NCBI GenBank assembly: GCA_003161205.1
Contig: PMOU01000289.1
Coordinates: 11,312-19,184, forward strand
Source: Actinomycetota bacterium
GTDB lineage: Bacteria > Actinomycetota > Actinomycetes > Streptosporangiales > Streptosporangiaceae
Length of the DNA: 7,873 nt
Reading direction: 5' to 3'
The notes beneath the pieces are model-generated. The model saw only the letters and a list, made by a program, of their open reading frames with translations, searched no databases and was not told where the DNA came from. Position numbers and translations under genes: made by a program. Each line of letters starts with the position of its first letter. Position 1 is the first letter of the stretch. Below, piece after piece: positions 1 to 5,461 of this stretch.

Positions 1-15
1 AGGATGTCAGCACGC

Positions 16-32
16 GATGCGAGTCACGCATC
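16..32. promoter_or_regulatory. inverted repeat upstream of the tautomerase gene
   Basis: GATGCG (16-21) and CGCATC (27-32) form a perfect 6-bp inverted repeat with a 5-base spacer, ending 18 bases before the ATG at 51. The size and position suit an operator for a dimeric repressor such as a TetR or MarR type. It could also be a small hairpin in the mRNA leader. No regulator gene is visible because the window begins here. That it is an operator is inference from position only. Confidence 0.3.
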
Positions 33-50
33 CAACCCCGGGAGGCCGTT

Positions 51-503
51 ATGCCGATGATCGACGCCTATGCCAGCGCCGGTACCTTCGCCGACAAGCA
101 CCAGCTGGCGGCGGACCTGGCCGGCACGCTGATGCGGATCGAGCAGGTGCCGGATATCCCGATGTTCCGGAAGAACACGGCGGCGTTCATCCACGAGCTG
201 CCGTCGGATTCGCTGTCCAACGTGGACGGGGACAGCACTTACGTGCGGGTGCAGGTCCTGACCAACGCGGGTGCGCTGGACCGGGACAAGCAGCTCCAGG
301 TGGTGCGGCAGTTCACCGACATCATCGCCGCGGCCGCGGGCGACCCGGGCCTGGTCGCCCGGACCTGGGTGCTGATCACCGAGGCCCCGGACGGCGGGTG
401 GGGACTCGGCGGCCACGCCAACACCAACGCCGAGCTCATCGCCGCGGCGCGCGCCCAGATCGCCGAACTCTCCGCGGCGCAAGCTCACCGTACGTCCGAG
501 TAA
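51..503 (+). CDS. tautomerase superfamily protein (4-oxalocrotonate tautomerase-like, two-domain)
   Basis: The 150-residue protein begins Met-Pro-Met-Ile-Asp. In the tautomerase superfamily, removal of Met exposes an N-terminal proline that acts as the catalytic base in keto-enol chemistry; here it is Pro2. The first half (about 1-65) and second half (about 64-135, YVRVQVLTNAG onward) look like two beta-alpha-beta units, so this is a fused double-length form rather than the 60-70 residue 4-OT subunit. The second half has no equivalent N-terminal proline. Arg40 and the C-terminal WGLGG segment (117-121) are candidate active-site parts, but this is inference. The ATG at 51 is chosen because GGGAGG lies 5 bases upstream and because only this start places Pro at position 2. 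The protein is soluble, with no signal peptide. Family assignment is from recognition of the sequence pattern; the natural substrate is unknown. Confidence 0.85.
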   Translation: MPMIDAYASAGTFADKHQLAADLAGTLMRIEQVPDIPMFRKNTAAFIHELPSDSLSNVDGDSTYVRVQVLTNAGALDRDKQLQVVRQFTDIIAAAAGDPGLVARTWVLITEAPDGGWGLGGHANTNAELIAAARAQIAELSAAQAHRTSE

Positions 504-511
504 CACGCGCC

Positions 512-540
512 CCGGCATCGACAATTCAGGATGTCGCCGG
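512..540. terminator. weak hairpin between convergent genes
   Basis: CGACA (519-523) can pair with TGTCG (532-536) around an 8-base loop, extended by CCGG (512-515) pairing with CCGG (537-540) across a three-base bulge. It lies just after the tautomerase stop in the 123-base gap between two convergent genes. There is no T-tract, so only an actinomycete-style U-less terminator is plausible. Nothing else recognisable is present in this gap. Confidence 0.25.
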
Positions 541-626
541 TCACGCGCCGTATGACTCACTTTCGTCGTCTCATGGCCCGTAGGCACCTGCCTCCCATCG
601 TCACCGATTCTGCGGGCAAGAGCCAC

Positions 627-1427
627 TCACTTGACACAGGAGAAATCGTGGTTGGTCTTCCCCGCCGTCCACTGGGTGACGGTGACGATTCCCCGGCCGG
701 TGAGCGGCGTCAAGCGGCAATTCGCCCTGGCCTGTGCGAGCGTCCTGGCGCCTGGTATCCATTCCGCGAGACGGTAAAGCGAGCTCGTGGACGGGACAGT
801 TTTCACGATCTGGCCCCATTGGCTGGCCATGGAGTAGATGCCGACGGTAGCGCCGATGTGGTGGAAGTAGGCGATCATGCCCTCGAGGTCGGCGCGGTTA
901 TTCCGCGTACTGGACTCCCAGCTCGTGATGGTTTCGACGTCGAGCCACCACCGATCCCGGCCGGGAGCAGCGATACCACGGGTCTTCGCATCGAGCTCGG
1001 CGATGTTCCACCCGTATTGCCAGGCGCAGGCCCTGTCATCGCCGCCAGCGCACACGCCGTAGGGATCAGCGACAACCATGTCGGTAATAAGGTCATAGTT
1101 ACTCGCCGGCCAGTCGGTGACCCGGAGATTACCCGGGTTCGCGGTGTTGACGTAGAACGAAACCTTCGGCTGCCTGGTGACACCGGACGAATTCTGGGCC
1201 CACGCTATCTCCTCCGCCAGGCAGGGATTCGATGTATTAGCGAGTCCCTCGTTCACGCCTACGATGCCGAACGCCTGGTGCGACGGGAGCGTTTCGGAAC
1301 ATTGCGGATACGACACGTCGTCTCCGCCCGGCGTACCGCTTGTCGCCGATGCATGGGCCGTCAGACCCGGCGCGCCGGCGATAGCCAGCGAACCGAGAAC
1401 CGCAATGACGATCGCAACGAATCTCAT
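627..1427 (-). CDS. secreted protein with GH25-like / DUF1906-like TIM-barrel hydrolase fold
   Basis: The 266-residue protein starts with a classical signal peptide: MRF, a hydrophobic core (about 4-22), then small residues ending AHA/ASA, so signal peptidase I probably cuts after residue 25 or 27. The mature part contains DVSYPQC (37-43) and WLDVE (161-165), the kind of strand-end acidic motifs seen in GH25 lysozyme-like and DUF1906-like barrels. GIVGVNEG (54-61) and VGIYS (195-199) fit further barrel strands. There are six cysteines (43, 69, 126, 134, 237, 264), enough for three disulfides, consistent with export. It may cleave cell-wall glycan or merely share the fold; D38, D163 and E165 are candidate catalytic acids by inference. 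The ATG at 1427 has GGAAGGG 7 bases upstream. It is convergent with the tautomerase gene and on the same strand as the GtrA gene, but 244 bases from it, so co-transcription is uncertain. Confidence 0.7.
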   Translation of the reverse strand: MRFVAIVIAVLGSLAIAGAPGLTAHASATSGTPGGDDVSYPQCSETLPSHQAFGIVGVNEGLANTSNPCLAEEIAWAQNSSGVTRQPKVSFYVNTANPGNLRVTDWPASNYDLITDMVVADPYGVCAGGDDRACAWQYGWNIAELDAKTRGIAAPGRDRWWLDVETITSWESSTRNNRADLEGMIAYFHHIGATVGIYSMASQWGQIVKTVPSTSSLYRLAEWIPGARTLAQARANCRLTPLTGRGIVTVTQWTAGKTNHDFSCVK

Positions 1428-1671
1428 TGATAGCCCTTCCCCATATTATTGACCGGTACGGGCCATATCGTTGGGTACGCCAGCCGGCCAGGACGGCGGG
1501 AATGCCGTTGCGGCCCGAGGTGCCGCATCAGCCTGTCCATGCCATCGGCTCAGGCCGCAGGAATGAGCCGCCTCGCACCTTCAGCTGATCCTCCGACGGC
1601 TCCGACCGCAGGTGAAGGAGACTGGAGCGCGGCCGGCCTGTGGACAAGCGTTGCGAGCGGCCAGCCGGACG
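1428..1671. other. intergenic region between the GtrA gene and the secreted-protein gene
   Basis: These 244 bases lie downstream of the GtrA stop and upstream of the secreted-protein start on the minus strand. The AT-rich patch at about 1441-1450 (TAATAT on the minus strand) is a possible -10 element for the secreted gene, with no convincing -35. GGCCGGCC (1632-1639) and GGCCAGCC (1659-1666) can pair with one mismatch and could end GtrA transcription weakly. No coding sequence is credible here. Confidence 0.3.
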
Positions 1672-2265
1672 TCACCTGGCGGAGGAGGCCATCACCGTGA
1701 CGTCCGGTGCGGCGGGCTCCGGCGCTTCGGCGTGGGAATGCGAGTGCACGCCGTCCGCCGGGACGTCGGGGCTGGTGGACACGTCCGCGGGCGCCGTCGT
1801 GCGATCGGCGAACAGCACGTAGTGGAAGATCACGAACCGCATCAGGAACGTGACGACGTTGGCCACGAGGTAGACACCCTCGACGACCAGTACGTGCTTG
1901 AAGCCGTGCAGGTGCATCGACGCGGCTGTGCGGTAGCCGAGCTTCGTGGCCAGCGTGGAAATGACAGTTGCCACCCCGAAGACGAGCCAGAACGGAATGG
2001 TCTCACGCAGCACATCCGGCTTACCCTTGCGCTCCCAGGCCCACCGGCTCAGCACGTAGCTGACGATGGCCCCGCCGATCTGGCTGATCAAGGCCGCGGG
2101 CACGGACGTCAGGTGCAAGACGCCGTCGCATACCCCCAGCAGGGTCAGGCTGGTCGCCAGCGCCACGGCGGCCACTCCCATAAACCGGGTGAAACGCACG
2201 CTGACATTACTGCGCAGCCAGTTCCACACGCCTACCGCGAGGAGCCGGTCCTGCGTGAGTGCCAC
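1672..2265 (-). CDS. GtrA-family four-helix membrane protein
   Basis: Read from the GTG at 2265, this gives 197 residues with four hydrophobic helices at about 28-50, 55-77, 89-110 and 124-151. The short loops, the SYVLSRWAWER segment after helix 2 and FVIFHYVLFAD at the end of helix 4 are typical of GtrA-like proteins. Known members are linked to flipping or handling polyprenyl-phosphate-linked sugars for cell-surface polysaccharide decoration; that role here is inference. The frame stays open upstream to 2433, but the GTG at 2265 has a strong GGAGG six bases upstream and removes a low-complexity N-terminus, so it is preferred; an ATG at 2331 is the alternative. A C-terminal tail of about 45 residues (from about 153) is rich in Pro, Ala and Asp and holds HSHSH (174-178), beyond the usual family length. 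No glycosyltransferase partner gene is visible. Confidence 0.8.
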   Translation of the reverse strand: MALTQDRLLAVGVWNWLRSNVSVRFTRFMGVAAVALATSLTLLGVCDGVLHLTSVPAALISQIGGAIVSYVLSRWAWERKGKPDVLRETIPFWLVFGVATVISTLATKLGYRTAASMHLHGFKHVLVVEGVYLVANVVTFLMRFVIFHYVLFADRTTAPADVSTSPDVPADGVHSHSHAEAPEPAAPDVTVMASSAR

Positions 2266-3029
2266 GAAGTTCCTCCAGTATTGACTAGCGTTACTCGGGT
2301 AAACATCACGGAACGCAGACCCTTGGGTCATCCCGCCGTGTGCGCCGGGCTCTGGCGAGATGGTTCGGTCACGTGTACCGGCACGTAGGTTACCCTGCGA
2401 AATTGGGTGCCCGCTGCCAAGTTCACCGACCATCAGCTAACTCTCAGCATTCGTCCAGCCCGGTCACTGGTGCCGCGCTACCCGCTCCGCCCAGCAGGTC
2501 ACCGGGCCTGGCCGCACGGATAGGCACCGCTTCCTGCGGCCGCGTCCGTGATCGGACGACTGAATGTCAGCTGTCATCCGCCTTTTCAGGAGAATGCCCA
2601 GGTACTGAGGTAGGAGCATTTTGTTGTTTTTGACAGTTTGCGTCTTGATAGGCGGTACGTCTCAAATTGATTATCTTGCTGCAATGAGTTCTCCGCGATG
2701 AAAACTGGAGTCCGCAGGAAATCTTATTACCGGAAGAAACAACTCCCCTCGGGCTCGCTCGCAGCTCCGAAGACGGCAGTGCCCTGTAACTGTACCCGCC
2801 GTCATTCTAATACAAGGCCGCATGCGGTCTACTCTGTTCCACCTGATCCGCGCCTGTTTTAATGAGCTGCGTTCTTTACACCAGGTTTCATCATGCACAG
2901 CTTTGCTGGTCCGGCGCGGCATACCATAGCCGGAGCGGGGATACGGCACAATTCGAGCGAGGAGAAGCCGGTGCCGCAAGCGCCAGCACGGCGGGATACC
3001 GGTGCGTCATCGGATGTTGCCAAGCTCGT
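2266..3029. other. long stretch without a convincing gene, partly AT-richer
   Basis: No recognisable protein is encoded in these about 760 bases. Near the GtrA start lie a TTAC-TCGG-GTAA imperfect palindrome (2291-2302) and GACCC-TT-GGGTC (2318-2329), both possible regulatory sites. CGTCCG-TGAT-CGGACG (2543-2558) is a small hairpin. The part from about 2600 to 2720 is clearly AT-richer than its surroundings and contains TTGATA (2645-2650), 18 bases, then GATTAT (2669-2674), a promoter-like pair pointing right with no convincing gene after it. A 5-codon ORF (2684-2701) overlaps at ATGA a 54-codon ORF (2698-2862) that encodes a basic, unrecognised peptide; whether it is expressed cannot be told. 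Confidence 0.4.
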
Positions 3030-3196
3030 CAGGCTGCATCCCGACCGAGGTGAACTCGTGGGCATATGCGGTCGGCGCGGAGAACCAGGACACCTTCAAC
3101 CCGGTGTCGTATGGTCAGGCCTGCAACCACATGCCCTGGGGCGGCGGCTGCAACCCGGCGACCGAAGGCTATCTCTCCAGAAACGACGCTCTCGGC
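3030..3196 (+). pseudogene. orphan internal or C-terminal fragment of an unidentified protein
   Basis: Frame +2 here reads TEVNSWAYAVGAENQD, then a run with SYGQACNHMPWGGGCNP and ending EGYLSRN. The aromatic, Gly, Asn and Cys composition and G/C-rich third positions look like a conserved segment of a real, possibly extracellular, protein rather than a chance ORF. The frame is open from 2930 to 3268, but the sequence before about 3030 and after about 3181-3196 loses this character. The coordinates are therefore estimates of the remnant and not of an ORF. It abuts the 3' end of the broken acetyltransferase gene on the other strand almost exactly, which suggests a recombination junction near 3196. 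I do not recognise the family. It could instead be a short intact gene starting at the GTG at 3002, but no ribosome binding site supports that. Confidence 0.4.
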
Positions 3197-3770
3197 CCGA
3201 CGACCCTGCTCACGACCCAGCGGTGCATGCCGATTTGGCGGTCACGGGTGAACCCGAGCTTCTCGTAGGTCGACAGAGCACCGTGGTAGAGGAAGCCGGC
3301 GGGCACCGAACCCGCCAGCTCCGGGTATCCCTCGACAGTCCCCTCGCCTAGGCTCGCGATGAGATCGAGCGCACCGGCGAGAGCCGCCGTGGCCACGCCC
3401 TGACGCCGGTGCCCCTTACCGGCGTAGCAGCACGCGATTCGCCAGTCTGGCGGAGTCGTCTGGCCCTTTTCGTACGCCGCCCGGTTCTTGATCCGGGGCA
3501 CCTCCGCGGGTGCGCCGAACTGACACCAGCCGACACGGTCTTCCCCCGCGAAAACGAGCGAGGCGTGAGCTTTACCCTCTCGGATCCGCTGTTCCTTGGC
3601 AGCACGCTTCTGCGGCACGCGTTCCTGCACCTCGCCGGGCCAAGCTGTTCGGGGTGGAAGCCCATGCACCAGCAGCCTCCAAAGATGCCGTTGTTGCGCT
3701 CCACCAACGCGGCGAACGCGGCCCAGGTGGACTGATCGAGAGCCTTTACGGTGTACCCCGGTTCGACCAC
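3169..3770 (-). pseudogene. GNAT-family N-acetyltransferase, frameshifted
   Basis: Two minus-strand frames together make one GNAT-like protein. The first, from the GTG at 3770, reads YTVKALDQSTWAAFAALVER and on to NNGIFGGCWCMGFHPE (residue 41). Coding sense then continues in another frame from about 3640 with QKRAAKEQRIREGKAHASLV, VGWCQFG, and the acetyl-CoA binding motif A, GKGHRRQGVATAALAG, then YEKLGFTRDRQIGMHRWVVS. The change needs a one-base loss (or two-base gain) between about 3636 and 3650. After VV at 3199 the frame runs 9 more residues into the neighbouring orphan fragment before stopping at 3169, so the native 3' end is probably lost too. An upstream in-frame TAA blocks any start before the GTG, and no clear ribosome binding site precedes it. 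A sequencing error could explain the frameshift, but not easily the odd C-terminus. If intact it would transfer acetyl from acetyl-CoA to an unknown amine. Confidence 0.75.
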
Positions 3771-4035
3771 AAGTCCAGCTTAATGCGCGCGATGGCACGA
3801 GCCTCTTGGTTCCGAACGAGCGGCGCCGCTGGGCGCTTGGCGGCGCAGGAGCTTGACCGCCTCGGCCATGCGGGCACCTGGACCGAGGCCACCGAACCGG
3901 GCCGCCGCAGCCAGCTGCGACAACTTGCCGAAGCCAACATCCCGGTTTAGACCACCAACGACAACATGTCACGGTAAGTTACGACTCTTGTCCGTAAACC
4001 AGTAGATCGGACCACGCGTCTCTAATACCAAGGGG
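3771..4035. other. region between the acetyltransferase remnant and the operon leader
   Basis: No intact gene is seen. On the plus strand, one frame from about 3783 to its stop at 3948-3950 reads a helical-looking C-terminus with LAAQELDRLGHAGTW and ending LRQLAEANIPV, with fairly G/C-rich third positions. It may be the tail of a decayed gene, but the evidence is only composition and appearance. After 3951 the sequence becomes AT-richer and non-coding in character, and contains TAATAC (4023-4028), a possible -10 element without a clear -35. Confidence 0.25.
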
Positions 4036-4075
4036 TTGTCAGGCCGAACTCTCATAACAGCAAATTGTCAGGCCG
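4036..4075 (+). promoter_or_regulatory. 11-bp perfect direct repeat in the leader of the aminotransferase-ligase operon
   Basis: TTGTCAGGCCG occurs at 4036-4046 and again at 4065-4075, 29 bases apart start to start, ending 27 bases before the ATG at 4103. Direct repeats of this kind just upstream of an operon often bind transcription factors, and TTGTCA also resembles a -35 hexamer. TTGTC occurs again at 3988-3992, and its complement GACAA at 3960-3964. Regulatory function is inferred from position; a chance or duplication origin remains possible. Confidence 0.4.
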
Positions 4076-4102
4076 CATTGAGCGAGAACGTAGGAGGGGC
4101 CC

Positions 4103-5461
4103 ATGGTTCAGTCACTTATGCAACAGGCGCCAGCGCACGTGGACACCGGTATCACGAACGCCGAGCAACTCGACTCCATCCGCGAGGTCATCGCCGGAGG
4201 CGTGAGCAGCAGCATGCGCGCCCAAGCTATCCCCGTGCCACTTGTCGTGCAGCGGGCTGAGGGTGATCGGATCTGGGACGTCACAGGCAGCGAGCTGATC
4301 GACCTCAACATGGGGTACGGTCCCCACCTATTTGGATACGCGATCCCTGAGCTGGCCGCTGCGCTCGCCCGGCAGATAACGGAAGGTTCGATGACCGGGC
4401 TGCCGCATCCGGTCGACCAGGAGGCCGGGGAGCTGATCGCACGGCTAGTGCCGTCGATCGAGCAGGTACGTTTTGCTAACTCAGGAACCGAGGCGGTCGC
4501 CTCCTCGCTGCGCCTGGCCAGAGTCGCTACCGGCCGGACAGACGTGCTCACCTTCGACGGGCACTACCACGGGTGGAGCGATACGGTCATGCGCGCCGGG
4601 AAGGCGAACTTCCACCTGCCCGCGCCAGAGTCCACCGCACCGCAGCCTGGTGTGCCGGGCATGATTCCGGAGGCGCTCTCCCACACACTCCAGATCCCCT
4701 GGAACGACCTGCCCGCCCTGCGCGCCGTGTTCGAGGCCCATGGCGACCAGCTCGCGGCGGTGATTTGCGAGCCGGTGATGGCCAACGCCTGCGTTGTCCC
4801 GCCGGCGCCCGGGCAGCTCGAGGAACTTCGCGCGCTGTGCGACCGCTGGGGTGTCTGGCTGATCTTCGATGAGGTGATCACCGGGTTCCGGCTCGCGCGC
4901 GGCGGGGCCCAGGAGCGCTACGGGGTCCTCCCGGACCTCACTGTGCTCTCGAAGGTCATGGGCGGCGGCATCCCTGTGGCGGCGTTCGGCGGATCTCGCA
5001 GCACGATGGCCATGCTCGCGGACCACCGCGCAATGCACCTCGGGGTGTACGCCGGGAATCACATGTCGGTGCGGGCCGTCGTCACCATGCTCAGGAAGAT
5101 AGAGCGCTCCCCTGAGACCTACGAGCGACTCGAGCAGCACGGAAGCTACGTTGAGCAGCGGTTGCGTGCGATGTTCGCCGAGGTGAATCGCCCAGCACTG
5201 GTCAGCCGGGTCGGTTCGCTGCTATCCGTGTCGCTGCTGCGTCAGCCCGCGGACCTGTCGCACGGCCCTCGCGTGGCCGCCCAGGCGATGGACTTCGCCG
5301 CCCACCGCGCGTTGCAGATCAGGGCCCAGCAACGGGGCGTATATTTCCACCCGAGCCCGGTCGAGCCTTGGTTCCTGAGCACCGAACACAGCGCCGAAGA
5401 CCTCGATCACGTGGTGGATGTTGTGCGCGACGCGCTGGTCGGCCTGCCCGAGTCGCGGTGA
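4103..5461 (+). CDS. class III PLP-dependent aminotransferase, glutamate-1-semialdehyde aminomutase-like
   Basis: The 452 residues match the length and order of the HemL-like branch of class III aminotransferases. Visible landmarks are AGGVSSSMRA (31-40), NSGTEA (126-131, phosphate region), YHGW (155-158), CEPV (222-225), FDEVITGFR (255-263, with Asp256 expected to bind the pyridine nitrogen) and LSKVMGGG (282-289), where Lys284 should form the Schiff base with PLP. The ATG at 4103 has TAGGAGG five bases before it. HemL itself makes 5-aminolevulinate, but here the usual GTLSGNP segment reads GVYAGNH (314-320), and the next gene is a ligase rather than a haem gene. It is therefore more likely a specialised enzyme that transfers or moves an amino group on an unknown oxo acid. 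Its stop overlaps the ligase start, so the two are translationally coupled. The catalytic residues look intact; the substrate is not predictable. Confidence 0.9.
   Translation: MVQSLMQQAPAHVDTGITNAEQLDSIREVIAGGVSSSMRAQAIPVPLVVQRAEGDRIWDVTGSELIDLNMGYGPHLFGYAIPELAAALARQITEGSMTGLPHPVDQEAGELIARLVPSIEQVRFANSGTEAVASSLRLARVATGRTDVLTFDGHYHGWSDTVMRAGKANFHLPAPESTAPQPGVPGMIPEALSHTLQIPWNDLPALRAVFEAHGDQLAAVICEPVMANACVVPPAPGQLEELRALCDRWGVWLIFDEVITGFRLARGGAQERYGVLPDLTVLSKVMGGGIPVAAFGGSRSTMAMLADHRAMHLGVYAGNHMSVRAVVTMLRKIERSPETYERLEQHGSYVEQRLRAMFAEVNRPALVSRVGSLLSVSLLRQPADLSHGPRVAAQAMDFAAHRALQIRAQQRGVYFHPSPVEPWFLSTEHSAEDLDHVVDVVRDALVGLPESR

Noticed and set aside
1..535. AGGATGTC repeated at 1-8 and 528-535, flanking the tautomerase gene
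   Set aside because: Only 8 bases match and the surroundings differ; not enough to call attachment sites or insertion-sequence ends.
531..1430. 299-codon plus-strand ORF opposite the secreted-protein gene
   Set aside because: The antisense frame on 627-1427 has the signal peptide, ribosome binding site and protein-like motifs; the plus frame shows only composition-driven Arg/Pro/Gly-rich sequence typical of GC-rich shadows.
1612..2388. 258-codon plus-strand ORF opposite the GtrA gene
   Set aside because: The minus strand encodes four clear membrane helices; the plus reading is a hydrophilic, His/Arg-rich shadow.
2266..2433. Upstream extension of the GtrA protein to 253 residues
   Set aside because: The GTG at 2265 has an ideal GGAGG and starts just before the first helix; the extra 56 residues are low-complexity and have no good ribosome binding site.
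2671..2979. 102-codon minus-strand ORF in the gene-poor block
   Set aside because: No recognisable motif, start signal or protein-like composition; many Arg and Cys, as in random frames.
3640..3655. Programmed frameshifting in the acetyltransferase gene
   Set aside because: No slippery heptamer or obvious downstream structure at the switch, and the damaged 3' end favours pseudogene decay.
4481..5140. Long minus-strand ORF inside the aminotransferase gene
   Set aside because: Shadow of a gene with clear class III aminotransferase motifs; no motif or start signal in the minus frame.
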